Assembly (NCBI RefSeq): GCF_000764025.1
Contig: NZ_KN234747.1
Coordinates: 1 to 64,000 of the forward strand
DNA from: Pseudohaliea rubra DSM 19751
Lineage (GTDB): Bacteria; Pseudomonadota; Gammaproteobacteria; Pseudomonadales; Halieaceae
DNA length: 64,000 nt
Reading direction: 5' to 3'
Of this stretch, positions 1 to 7,898 are shown in pieces. Both the position numbers and the translations under genes were made by a program. The first letter of the stretch is position 1. Each line of letters starts with the position of its first letter. The notes beneath the pieces are model-generated. The model had not been told where the DNA came from, did not search any database, and worked only from the letters and a program-made list of their open reading frames with translations.

Positions 1-381
1 GGCCGGGCGCCGGGCGAGCCAGCCGTCGGCGTCGGGCCCGGGACGCAGGACGCAGTCAAGCCGGTCGCCCTCGCGAAGCTCGAAGGCCAGGCCGACCCGG
101 CGCAGGGCCGCCAGTTCCACGAGCCGTTCCCGGGTCTCGCTACGGGCGCGGCCGCCATGACGCCACAGAAGCTGACGCTCGAGGTTGCGCTCATCGGCGC
201 CGGACAGGGTGACCTCCCGGGTGAAGGTGAGATCGGCGACGCCGTAGAGGCGGGTACTCTCCAGCAGCAGTACCTGCAGCGGCCGCTCGAGCAGCGCTGC
301 GGTCTCTACCAGGAAGGCGAGAGCCTCGGGGTCGATCCCGAAGTCATCGACGGGCACCAGCAGCGGCCGGTGGTCAGTCAT
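1..381 (-). CDS. Conserved hypothetical protein, UspA-like N-terminus (partial)
   Basis: The coding region opens with ATG at 381 and runs off the left edge, so only about 127 residues are visible. The start is preceded by GGGGAGCAGG on the minus strand and overlaps the stop of the Lon-like protease by 8 bases, which indicates translational coupling. The N-terminus (PLLVPVDDFG, then an alternating hydrophobic strand QVLLLES) resembles the first beta strand and loop of the universal stress protein fold, but I see no ATP-binding glycine motif in the visible part. The function is not established. It could be a USP-like accessory of the protease; that is inference from position only. Confidence 0.65.
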   Translation of the reverse strand, partial: MTDHRPLLVPVDDFGIDPEALAFLVETAALLERPLQVLLLESTRLYGVADLTFTREVTLSGADERNLERQLLWRHGGRARSETRERLVELAALRRVGLAFELREGDRLDCVLRPGPDADGWLARRPA

Positions 382-2785
382 CGTCCTGCTCCCCGGGGCT
401 GTTCCGCGCGTAGTACCGGGCCCGTGCGAGGAGGGCATCGATGCGCTCGTCCATGGCGGCATCGAGGGCCCCGCCGGCTACCCCGGTGAGCAGGGCGAGG
501 GCCTCGTCGACGCTGGCCACGGCGTAGACATGGAAGCGGCCGTCGTCCACGGCTGCGCGCACCCGGTCGGCGAGCATCAGGTGGTCCCGGTTCGCCGCCG
601 GCATCACAACGCCCTGGCTGCCGCTGAGGCCGCGGGCGGCGCAGAGGTCGAAAAAACCCTCGATCTTCTCGTTGATGCCGCCGATCGGCTGCACAGCACC
701 ATGCTGGTTCAGAGACCCGGTAACGGCCAGGTCCTGGCGCAGGGGAACCTCTGCAATGGCCGAGACCAGCGCTGCGAGCTCGGCCACGGAGGCGGAATCG
801 CCCTCGATGCCGCCGTAGGACTGCTCGAAGACCAGCGTCGCCGCCAGCGGCAGCGGTCGTTCCCGGGCCCAGCGGTTGGCCAGAAGCGCGCTGATGATGA
901 GTACGGCTTTCGAATGGACCTTGCCACCGAGGTCGACCTCGCGCTCGATGTCGAGAACCTTGCCGCTGCCGAGGCGTGCGGTCGCGGTGATCCGTGTGGG
1001 CAGCCCGAAGCGGTATTCCCCGAGCGCGTGCACGGCAAGGCCATTGACCTGCCCTACGGCGTCGCCGTCGGTGGCGACCAGGGTGCGCTCGCGGAGGATC
1101 TGTTCCCGGGCCCGCTCCTGCCATTGCCCGAGGCGGCGATCGGCGGCTGCGACGGCGGCGCTGACATGCTCCGCGCGGACTGCCTCTGCGCCCGCGCGAC
1201 GGGCGAGGAAGTCTGCCTCGGCCAGCAGCTTGCCGAGACGCCCCTGGTGCAGGTCCAGGCGACCACCGTCGCCGGTGAGGCGCGCGGCCAGCTCCACACA
1301 GCGGGCGACGCCGTCGCGCTCGATGGGCAGAAGCCCGTCCCGCCGTTGCACCGTCGCCAGCAAACGTGCGAACAGCCGGGTGCTGTCCTGCGAGCGGGCG
1401 ACGTCCGGTGCCATATCTGCGGTGATCTTGAACAGAGTGGCGAACTCCGGGTCGTATTCCTGCAGGAGGAACCAGGTGAGGTAGTCGCCAAGAAGGATGA
1501 CCTTGACGGCCAGGGGGATCGGCTCGGGCTCGAGCTGTACGGTGGTGGCGAAGCTGAAGGCCTGGTCCAGCGACTGGATGCGGATCTCCCGGGCGCGGAG
1601 CGTGCGCTTCAAGGCTGTCCAGGCGAAGGGGCTGCTGAGCACCTTTTCGGCCTCGAGCACCAGGTAGCCGCCGTTCGCCCGGTGCAGGGCGCCGGCCTTG
1701 ACCATGGTGAAGTCGGTCACCAGGGTGCCCATCTTTGCCACCTGTTCGGCGCGGCCGAGGAGATTGGCGAAGGTCGGATTGTCCTCGTGCACCACCGGCG
1801 GCCCGTCGCTGTCAGCGTGGTCGATGAGCACGTTTATGCTGTACTGCGGGAACTCCCGTACCCGCTGGTGAAGGTTGTCCGGGATGGCGGAATCCTCGCG
1901 CTGCTGCGTAAAGGATTCCGCCTCCTCCATGGCGGCGGCTTCCACCGTGGCCAGCCACGCAAGCACCGCGGGGAGGTCCCGGTAGTCAGCACGAAGCCGC
2001 TCGAATACCGGTGCGACCGCCTGGCGGCAGAAGTCGCTGTTCAATTCCCGGAAGCGGTCGAGGCTCTCTTTCTTCCAGCCGGGCAGCTGGCGCACCACGC
2101 TCTTGAGTTCCTCCTTCAGCCTGTCGATGGCCTCCAGGGTGGCCTTGCGCTCCGCTTCGGGCAGTTTCTCGAAAGCTGCCGGCGCCAGAACCTCACCGTC
2201 CTTCAGGGGGGCGAGCGTATAGCCTGAGGGCGTCTTCAGCATTGCCACGCCCTGCTCTGAGGCCTTTTCGGCCAGGGCCTGGAAGGCCTCGGACTCGCGT
2301 TCCTGGAAGTGCTCGCCGAGTTCCTGCACCCGCGTCTGGTACTCGTCGCCCTGGAAGGTCGCCGGGAGGATCGTCAGCAGCTCCTCCACGGCTTCGGCCA
2401 TGGCGCTGCGCAGCTGCCGGCCCCGGCCCGGGGGCAGGCGCAGGGCGAGGGGTTTACCCGGATCGTCGAAGTTGTTGACGTAGCACCAGTCCTCCGGCGC
2501 TTCGGCGCGGGCGGCGCGCTGCCGTTCGAGGAGGCCTTGCAGGAGCTCCCGGCGGCCGCTGCCGGTGCTGCCGGCAAGGAAGATGTTGAAGCCGTGGCCG
2601 TCGACCGCGAGGCCGAAGTCCAGGGCCTCCAGAGCCCGTTCCTGGCCCAGCTCGAAGGCCAGCGGTTCGAGCTCCGCGGTACTGTCGAAGCCGAGCGGCT
2701 CCAGCGGGCAGGATCGGTAGAGAGCATCCGCTGGCAGGGGCTCGGCGGCGGGGGCGGGGGCTCGCTCGCGCAGGCTGTCAGTCAT
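374..2785 (-). CDS. Lon-like ATP-dependent serine protease (S16 family, AAA_32 type)
   Basis: This 803-residue protein combines an AAA-type ATPase N-terminus with a C-terminal Lon-type peptidase domain. The protease dyad is visible as Ser about 664 (EGDSAS) and Lys about 707 (GINEKIEG), 43 residues apart as in Lon. The nucleotide loop at about residues 71-79 reads GSTGSGRR, with Arg where classical Walker A has Lys. It differs from housekeeping Lon in lacking the LAN substrate domain and in the long helical insert at about 150-300. ATG at 2785 is chosen over the longer open frame because GAAGGAG lies 6 bases upstream. The expected role is cytoplasmic degradation of damaged or regulatory proteins; substrates cannot be told from sequence. 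Confidence 0.93.
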   Translation of the reverse strand: MTDSLRERAPAPAAEPLPADALYRSCPLEPLGFDSTAELEPLAFELGQERALEALDFGLAVDGHGFNIFLAGSTGSGRRELLQGLLERQRAARAEAPEDWCYVNNFDDPGKPLALRLPPGRGRQLRSAMAEAVEELLTILPATFQGDEYQTRVQELGEHFQERESEAFQALAEKASEQGVAMLKTPSGYTLAPLKDGEVLAPAAFEKLPEAERKATLEAIDRLKEELKSVVRQLPGWKKESLDRFRELNSDFCRQAVAPVFERLRADYRDLPAVLAWLATVEAAAMEEAESFTQQREDSAIPDNLHQRVREFPQYSINVLIDHADSDGPPVVHEDNPTFANLLGRAEQVAKMGTLVTDFTMVKAGALHRANGGYLVLEAEKVLSSPFAWTALKRTLRAREIRIQSLDQAFSFATTVQLEPEPIPLAVKVILLGDYLTWFLLQEYDPEFATLFKITADMAPDVARSQDSTRLFARLLATVQRRDGLLPIERDGVARCVELAARLTGDGGRLDLHQGRLGKLLAEADFLARRAGAEAVRAEHVSAAVAAADRRLGQWQERAREQILRERTLVATDGDAVGQVNGLAVHALGEYRFGLPTRITATARLGSGKVLDIEREVDLGGKVHSKAVLIISALLANRWARERPLPLAATLVFEQSYGGIEGDSASVAELAALVSAIAEVPLRQDLAVTGSLNQHGAVQPIGGINEKIEGFFDLCAARGLSGSQGVVMPAANRDHLMLADRVRAAVDDGRFHVYAVASVDEALALLTGVAGGALDAAMDERIDALLARARYYARNSPGEQDDD

Positions 2786-2934
2786 GGTAGCTCCTTCCTC
2801 GAGCGACGTTGTCTTCCGCCAGCATAGCGCAGCGGGGCGCGCCCCGCGCCCGGGAGCGTTGATGTGCATCAAGGGTTGTCCCGGGGGCGATCCGGCGGTG
2901 CCGTGCCCGGCCCGGGGAGGCTGGCCCCGGCGGC

Positions 2935-4206
2935 TTACCAGACCACCGGGAGGCGCTCGAGGCCGCGGAACAGAAAGCCCGGCCGCCATGCCGGGTCGCT
3001 GCTGTCGGCTTCCAACCGCGGCAGGCGCTCGGCGAGGGCGCGGAAGGCCACGTCGCCCTCGAGCCGTGCGAGCTCGGCGCCGACGCAGTAGTGGATGCCG
3101 CCGCCGAAGGTGAGGTGACGGGCACCCTCACGCTCGATGTGGAAGCGGTCCGGCTCCGGGAAGACGTCCGGGTCCCGGTTGCCAGCAGCGAGCAGTGCGA
3201 GCACCCGCTCGCCGCCACGGATTAGCCGGTTGCCCACGGGCGTGTCGTGGAAGGCCGTGCGGTAGGTCGCGATGAGAGAGCTCTCGTAGCGCAGGATCTC
3301 TTCCACGGCGGATGGTGCAAGCTCCCGGTTGGCGACGAGCTTGCTCCACTCGGCGGGGTTGCGGGCAAAGGCCAGCAGGCCGTTACCGAGCATGTGCGCC
3401 GTGGTCTCAAAGCCTGCGCCGAAGAGGCCGATGGCGACGGTGATGATCTCCCGCTCCGTGAGCTGGCTGTCACCGTCCCGGGCCTGTAGCAGGCCGGTGG
3501 CGAGGTCGTCGCCGGGACGCCGGCGGCGCGCCTCAAGAACCTCGCCGAAGAAGGACTCCAGGAACTCGATCTGCCGGTTCGCCAGCGCCAGCTCCGCGGC
3601 GGGCAGGGCGCGCATCTCGAACACGAGAAAGGAGTCTGCGATGGCCTGGTTCAGTTGCTCAAGGAGCCCTGGCGCCATCTCGTCCTCGCGGATGCCGAGC
3701 ATGTCGCACATGACCAGCGTCGGTAGCTGATAGGCGAAGTCGTGGATGAATTCCATCTGCCGGTCGTCGATCACCCGGTCCAGCAACCGGTGTGTGATGG
3801 CCTCGACGTCCGGGCGCATGGCGCGCACGCGCCGCGCCGTGAGGGCCTGGGTCACCAGTCCACGGATGCGCGTGTGCTGCGGTGGGTCCTGGTATACGAA
3901 CACTTCTGACAGCCAGCGGTAGCCGGGCTGGGCGAGCACATCGAACTCCGGTCCGTAGTGGAGCTGGATGTTGCGCACGAAGTCCCCCTGGCCGAAGTTT
4001 CGCTTGTCGATGATGACCCCGCGCACATCCTCATGGCGGGTGACAATCCAGAAGCCACCGTCCGTGAAGGCCACCGGCTCCCGTGCCCGCAGGGCGGCAA
4101 AGGCCGGGTACGGGTCGGCGAGGATTGTCGGGTCCGTGGCGTCGAAGTTGACCGGCGTCCCACTGCTGCTGTCTCGCAGCGCGCTGGTGGCGAGGGCTTC
4201 CGTCAT
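2935..4206 (-). CDS. Cytochrome P450 monooxygenase
   Basis: This is a 423-residue soluble bacterial-type P450. The heme loop FGGGIHYCVG places the axial Cys at about 374. The I-helix reads GAGFETTAH (oxygen-activating acid/Thr pair), the K-helix shows EEILR (ExxR), and NRDPDVFPEPDRF is the usual meander segment. No membrane anchor is present, so it should need a ferredoxin and ferredoxin reductase, neither of which is encoded here. ATG 4206 follows AAGGAG, which lies inside the end of the preceding small ORF; the two overlap by ATGA. Sitting about 2.5 kb from a divergent acyl-CoA oxidation operon, it may hydroxylate the same class of substrate (inference). Confidence 0.95.
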   Translation of the reverse strand: MTEALATSALRDSSSGTPVNFDATDPTILADPYPAFAALRAREPVAFTDGGFWIVTRHEDVRGVIIDKRNFGQGDFVRNIQLHYGPEFDVLAQPGYRWLSEVFVYQDPPQHTRIRGLVTQALTARRVRAMRPDVEAITHRLLDRVIDDRQMEFIHDFAYQLPTLVMCDMLGIREDEMAPGLLEQLNQAIADSFLVFEMRALPAAELALANRQIEFLESFFGEVLEARRRRPGDDLATGLLQARDGDSQLTEREIITVAIGLFGAGFETTAHMLGNGLLAFARNPAEWSKLVANRELAPSAVEEILRYESSLIATYRTAFHDTPVGNRLIRGGERVLALLAAGNRDPDVFPEPDRFHIEREGARHLTFGGGIHYCVGAELARLEGDVAFRALAERLPRLEADSSDPAWRPGFLFRGLERLPVVW

Positions 4207-4475
4207 GCTGTTTCTCCTTGCTGTCGAGCGGCGTCGTAGCGGGGGTGGTGTTGGTCCCGGTCGCGATCTATTGAGGCGTAAGGACAGCCGCCGAAGCGTA
4301 GGGGGACCAGGAGCCGGTCGTTGCTTGCCGGGTAAGTGGCCGCCGGGAGTTCGTGTCGAACGCTTTCGAAGTGGCTGGGGTCGAAGCCGGCGAAGAGTGC
4401 CGCAGGGGTCGTAAAGGGGGGCTGCCACTTGTCGCCGTGGTGGATCGCGACGCGGTCCACAGAAAAGCTGTGCAT
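4203..4475 (-). CDS. Small ORF translationally coupled to the P450, possible truncated metallo-hydrolase N-terminus
   Basis: A 90-residue frame ends in TGA overlapping the ATG of the P450 gene (ATGA), and the P450 ribosome-binding site lies within its last codons. This supports translation. I do not recognise it firmly. The stretch PAALFAGFDPSHFE followed by SNDRLLVPLRFG resembles the N-terminus of MBL-fold metallohydrolases that carry a FPGWD-like segment before the first strand, but the HxHxDH zinc motif is absent because the frame stops early. It could be a truncated relic kept as a coupling leader, or an unrelated small protein. The start has only a distant AAGGA. Confidence 0.45.
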   Translation of the reverse strand: MHSFSVDRVAIHHGDKWQPPFTTPAALFAGFDPSHFESVRHELPAATYPASNDRLLVPLRFGGCPYASIDRDRDQHHPRYDAARQQGETA

Positions 4476-4533
4476 GATCGAGCGTTGTCCTTTTTATAGC
4501 TCAGCACAAAACCCTAGCACAGAGTGAGTCAAT

Positions 4534-4549
4534 GCTACCAGCGGGTAGC
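4534..4549. promoter_or_regulatory. 16-bp palindrome upstream of the P450 unit (possible operator)
   Basis: GCTACC-AGCG-GGTAGC is a perfect 6-bp inverted repeat located 59 bases upstream of the small ORF start. On the minus strand it is followed directly by TTGACT (4532-4527), a plausible -35 element, although no good -10 lies at the usual spacing. On the plus strand it is followed by TTTTAT, so a weak terminator is an alternative reading. Confidence 0.3.
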
Positions 4550-4570
4550 TTTTATAGGTGTTCGGTAGCG

Positions 4571-5041
4571 CTAGTGCAGCGCCCGGCTGGGTCCGCTGCG
4601 TGCCTTGCTGCTCTGTGGGAACAGGTAGTCGAGGTCCAGGCACTCGGCGGCGAGCTGCCGCGTGCCCTCCATGGTCAGGGAAAGGAAGTTGGCGCACTGG
4701 GCGCTGGTCAGGCCTGCGCCCGCGGGCAGCACCCCCGCGATCACCAGCTGCGGCGTGGCATCATCGACGATGTCCAGGAACAGCTTCAGCGTCGGGTAGT
4801 CGAGGCTGAGACGGCCGATATCCGCGGTCAGCGCCAGCATGGCCATGGGCCGGATTTCGAGCTCGGTCGTGAACAGCAGGCCGTAATGCTCGAGGAACAG
4901 CCGGCTGTCGACGACGCCGTCAAGGTTCTGGATGGCGACGATATGCAGGGCCTCACATTCGCCGCAGTGTTCGAAGGCAACGTGGCAGTCCCGCAGCCAC
5001 CGCTCGAGCAGGGCGCGGTCGGGCTTGGTCGGTGTGGTCAT
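4571..5041 (-). CDS. YbjN domain-containing protein
   Basis: This 156-residue protein has the layout of the YbjN / type III chaperone-like family: an alpha/beta N-terminal half with alternating strands (LFTTELEIRP, MLALTADIGRL) and a helical C-terminal half (LKLFLDIVDDATPQ). YbjN proteins are small cytosolic proteins linked to stress and motility phenotypes in enterobacteria, and their biochemical role is unknown. The start ATG 5041 has only a weak CGGA upstream. It is a single gene with its own spacing from both neighbours, on the same strand as the HD-GYP gene (83 bases downstream of it). Confidence 0.7.
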   Translation of the reverse strand: MTTPTKPDRALLERWLRDCHVAFEHCGECEALHIVAIQNLDGVVDSRLFLEHYGLLFTTELEIRPMAMLALTADIGRLSLDYPTLKLFLDIVDDATPQLVIAGVLPAGAGLTSAQCANFLSLTMEGTRQLAAECLDLDYLFPQSSKARSGPSRALH

Positions 5042-5124
5042 GGTGTCCGGTAGCGAACGCTTGCAGAACGACGATCATAGCCCAGCGGCTCCTCCGGCGC
5101 GAGCCGTCTGCCTCCAGCGGTTGC

Positions 5125-5847
5125 TCAGAGGGTGCCGATGACGGCAGGCAGGCGCGCGAAATGGCGTGCCAGGTAGGGGTCAAATTGCTTGCCCCCTTCT
5201 TCACGGATGTGAGCCAGGGCGTCTTCGCGGGTCCAGGCGGGGCGGTGGGGGCGCTCGCTCACCAGGGCGAGCCAGGCCTCGCAGATGCTGACTATGCGTG
5301 CGGCGAGGGGGATGCTGTCGCCCGCGAGGCCGTCGGGGTAGCCGCCGCCATCCCAGCGTTCGTGGTGGTGCCGGGCGATGACCGCGGCCATCTTCATGAC
5401 GGGCAGGCTCTCGTCGTAGAGCAGATCGTAGCCGGTTTCGCAGTGCTGCCGCATGATTTTCCGCTCGTCCTGGTCCAGTGGGCCGGCCTTGCTGAGAGTG
5501 GCGTCGGGCACGCCGATTTTGCCGATGTCGTGAAGGGGCGCAGCCAGCTGGATATTGCTCACGAAGGCGTCGACCATGCCCGCTGCGGTGGCAAGGGCGG
5601 CGGAGAGCGCCCCGAGACGATCCAGATAGGCGCTGTCTTCGACGCCCAGGATATGCATCAGGCGAAGAAAGTACTGCACTGCGAAGTTGTCCAGCGTGCG
5701 TCGAGTCGCCGCGTCGAGCCAGCGCCGGTCGTGCCGTTCACGGCCACAGGCGCCCAGGGTGCGCAGGATGTCCCGTTGCCGGGGGCCGTAATCCTCCGGC
5801 CAGGATGCCGGGAGTTCGTTGACGACGATTTCGGGGTGGTTGTCCAT
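5125..5847 (-). CDS. HD-GYP domain protein with degenerate metal centre
   Basis: The 240-residue protein carries the recognisable HD-GYP core: HDIGKIGVPD, an MRQHCETG segment, and RHHHERWDGGGYPDG. HD-GYP proteins hydrolyse cyclic-di-GMP with a two- or three-metal site. Two family ligands look altered. The first helix, normally ExxxH, reads LDRLGALSAALA with no His. The last ligand motif, normally ADVFDAL, reads CEAWLAL, so Asp is replaced by Glu. There is no receiver, PAS or membrane domain. It begins 3 bases after the winged-helix gene, so the two are probably co-translated. It may be a weak phosphodiesterase or a binding-only c-di-GMP effector; this is inference. Confidence 0.85.
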   Translation of the reverse strand: MDNHPEIVVNELPASWPEDYGPRQRDILRTLGACGRERHDRRWLDAATRRTLDNFAVQYFLRLMHILGVEDSAYLDRLGALSAALATAAGMVDAFVSNIQLAAPLHDIGKIGVPDATLSKAGPLDQDERKIMRQHCETGYDLLYDESLPVMKMAAVIARHHHERWDGGGYPDGLAGDSIPLAARIVSICEAWLALVSERPHRPAWTREDALAHIREEGGKQFDPYLARHFARLPAVIGTL

Positions 5848-5850
5848 TGT

Positions 5851-6318
5851 TCAGGCCAACTTGAAGAACGGCTGGCCCAGGGGCTCGACGGACGCTTCCA
5901 GTTCCCGCGCCTTGCGCTCCAGCTGTGGATCGATCACGTAGCGGTTGCAGGGACAGCCGTTGACCCCTTCCGGCAGTCGCCCCTCGGGCGTCTTCGGGCA
6001 GCTGCTGCCGGCCGCCATGGGCACGAAGCGGTGGCCCGGCTCCAGCAGCAGCCCGCGTTTGCGGATGGTGCTGAGGGGAGCCTCCAGCCCGAGGCTGCGC
6101 AGGTGCTTGCGCAGCTCAGAGATAGCCTGCAGCACGCATTCATCGGAAACGAGTTTGCGTGGCCAGACGTGGCTGGCGATCTCCTCTTTGGGAATCACGG
6201 AGCCGGCGCCGCGCCGGCCGATGTAGAGCGCCAGCTCCACGATCAGAGGGCGCACGCGGCTGCGCTGGCCACGGTGGCAGAGCTGGTTGGTTCTGGCGTC
6301 GATCAGTAGCGTGCGCAT
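5851..6318 (-). CDS. Standalone OmpR/ToxR-type winged-helix regulator with Cys-rich tail
   Basis: A 155-residue protein has a C-terminal-type (Trans_reg_C) winged helix at about 15-95: IPKEEIASHVWP, VLQAISELRKHLR and STIRKRGLLLEP are the usual HTH and wing segments. No receiver domain precedes it. The tail contains three cysteines (GSSCPKT and GCPCNR), which could bind metal or sense redox state. ATG 6318 is preferred to the upstream GTG 6363 because AGGTGACC lies just before it. It is transcribed away from the acyl-CoA dehydrogenase operon across an AT-rich gap, so it is a candidate regulator of that operon or of its HD-GYP partner (inference). Confidence 0.8.
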   Translation of the reverse strand: MRTLLIDARTNQLCHRGQRSRVRPLIVELALYIGRRGAGSVIPKEEIASHVWPRKLVSDECVLQAISELRKHLRSLGLEAPLSTIRKRGLLLEPGHRFVPMAAGSSCPKTPEGRLPEGVNGCPCNRYVIDPQLERKARELEASVEPLGQPFFKLA

Positions 6319-6700
6319 GGTCACCTGCGATGCTGTGTCTGAGCTGCTGCGGTGCCACGACACATTTTAAGGTTTTCAGCCGAATTTCTTTACCTTAGTT
6401 CGGGTGTCGTGCCCGCACTTGCAGACAGAATTTAGAACCATCATCCCCGCCAGGCCATTGTTTTGCGTGAGCTATATCACAAAAAAAACAAGAAAATCGC
6501 GGTCATTGCGTTTTGCGAGGCGCATTACATTTATGCAATGTCTTTTAGGTTTCTTCTGCCTTGATGCCGATTTTGAAGAAATACCTAAGAGATGCAAAAA
6601 CATACTTAAAGTTCAAAAAAATACTTGAGCCAGCTCCGGGGCTGCTGCATGCTTTGGGCCCGTTATGTGTCCAGCAGTCTCGAAAACGGAGCCCGTGCCC
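6319..6700. other. AT-rich divergent intergenic region
   Basis: This 382-bp gap separates the winged-helix gene from the catabolic operon and is visibly richer in A/T than its flanks. It contains the imperfect palindrome CATTAC-ATTTAT-GCAATG at 6523-6540 (5 of 6 arm positions match) and A-tracts near 6596-6625. A 74-codon open frame at 6404-6628 has no ribosome-binding site and no recognisable domain, so I do not call it a gene. Divergent promoters are expected here, but I found no convincing -35/-10 pair. Confidence 0.5.
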
Positions 6701-7882
6701 ATGACCGCTATCGATACCTTCCGCCAGGAAACCCGGGAATGGCTGGAGACGAACTGTCCGGCCAGCATGCGTGAGCCGGTGCGCAGCTTCGAGGACTACT
6801 ACATGGGCGGGCGCAACCCGGAAATCGCCCACCCCGACCAGAAAAGCTGGTGCGACCGCATGGCCGAGCGCGGCTGGACTGTGCCGCACTGGCCGAAAGC
6901 ATACGGCGGTGGCGGCCTCGCCGGCGAAGAACTGCGCGTGCTCCGGGAGGAAATGGCGCGCATCAACGCCCGCAAGCCTCTGGACAGCTTCGGCATCTCC
7001 ATGCTCGGCCCGGCGCTGCTTCAGTTCGGCACGGAAGAACAGAAGCGGGAGCACCTGCCGCCTATCTGCCGCGGCGAGATCCGCTGGTGCCAGGGCTATT
7101 CCGAGCCGGGGGCCGGCTCGGACCTCGCCAGCCTGCAGACCCGCGCCGAGGACCAGGGCGATCACTACCTCATCAACGGCCAGAAGGTGTGGACCTCCTA
7201 CGCCGACAAGGCCGACTGGATCTTCTGCCTGGTGCGCACGGACAACAGCGGCCCCAAGCACGAGGGTATCAGCTTCTTGCTCTTTGACATGGACCAGCCT
7301 GGCGTGACCACCCGCCCGATACGCCTGATCAGCGGCGCCTCGCCTTTTTGTGAAACATTTTTTGATGACGCCCGCGCCGAGAAGCGCAACCTCGTCGGCG
7401 AGGTTGGCAAGGGCTGGACCATTGCCAAGTACCTGCTCACTCACGAACGGGAAATGATCTCCGGCTTCGGCGCCGCCACGGGCCGGCCCCTGGGCGAGCA
7501 GGCGCTTGAGTTCATCGGCGCAGACAGCGACGGGCGGCTCGCCAGCAGCAGCCTGCGCCAGGCCATCGCCCAGTACCAGCTCGACGCCCACTGCTTTGCC
7601 CGCACCATGGCCCGGGCCGGTGATGAAGTGAAGGCCGGTCAGGGCCTTGGCGCTGCCTCTTCAATGTTCAAGTACTACGGCACGGAATTGAACAAGCGCC
7701 GCAACGAGTTGAACCTCGCCGTGGGCGGCGAGCCGGCGCTTGGCTGGGACGGCGACGTGTACCACGGTGGCCAGACAGCCCGGGCCTGGTTGCGCTCCAA
7801 GGGCAACTCCATTGAGGGCGGCACCAGCGAGGTGCAGCTGAACATTGTGGCCAAGCGCGTGCTCGGCCTGCCCGACGCCTGA
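6701..7882 (+). CDS. Acyl-CoA dehydrogenase, catalytic-type subunit
   Basis: The 393-residue flavoprotein has the ACAD order: helical N-terminal domain, beta barrel (GYSEPGAGSDLAS; KVWTSYADKADW) and C-terminal helices. The terminal motif IEGGTSEVQ supplies the glutamate that acts as base in the medium-chain family. It oxidises an acyl-CoA to the 2-enoyl-CoA with FAD. ATG 6701 (GGAG 9 bases upstream) is chosen over ATG 6665. It is the first gene of the operon, 16 bases before a second ACAD that lacks the base. This resembles heterotetrameric ACADs of steroid side-chain catabolism; the substrate here is unknown. Confidence 0.92.
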   Translation: MTAIDTFRQETREWLETNCPASMREPVRSFEDYYMGGRNPEIAHPDQKSWCDRMAERGWTVPHWPKAYGGGGLAGEELRVLREEMARINARKPLDSFGISMLGPALLQFGTEEQKREHLPPICRGEIRWCQGYSEPGAGSDLASLQTRAEDQGDHYLINGQKVWTSYADKADWIFCLVRTDNSGPKHEGISFLLFDMDQPGVTTRPIRLISGASPFCETFFDDARAEKRNLVGEVGKGWTIAKYLLTHEREMISGFGAATGRPLGEQALEFIGADSDGRLASSSLRQAIAQYQLDAHCFARTMARAGDEVKAGQGLGAASSMFKYYGTELNKRRNELNLAVGGEPALGWDGDVYHGGQTARAWLRSKGNSIEGGTSEVQLNIVAKRVLGLPDA

Positions 7883-7898
7883 GCAGAAGGAGCGCACC

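Noticed and set aside
530-2227. Long open frame on the plus strand inside the Lon-like gene
   Set aside because: Antisense shadow in GC-rich coding DNA; no domain, while the minus-strand frame has intact protease motifs.
4534-4549. Terminator of a plus-strand transcript
   Set aside because: No plus-strand gene ends nearby and the T-run is short; operator or chance palindrome is as likely.
6404-6628. 74-codon ORF in the AT-rich gap
   Set aside because: No ribosome-binding site, no domain, composition typical of intergenic DNA.
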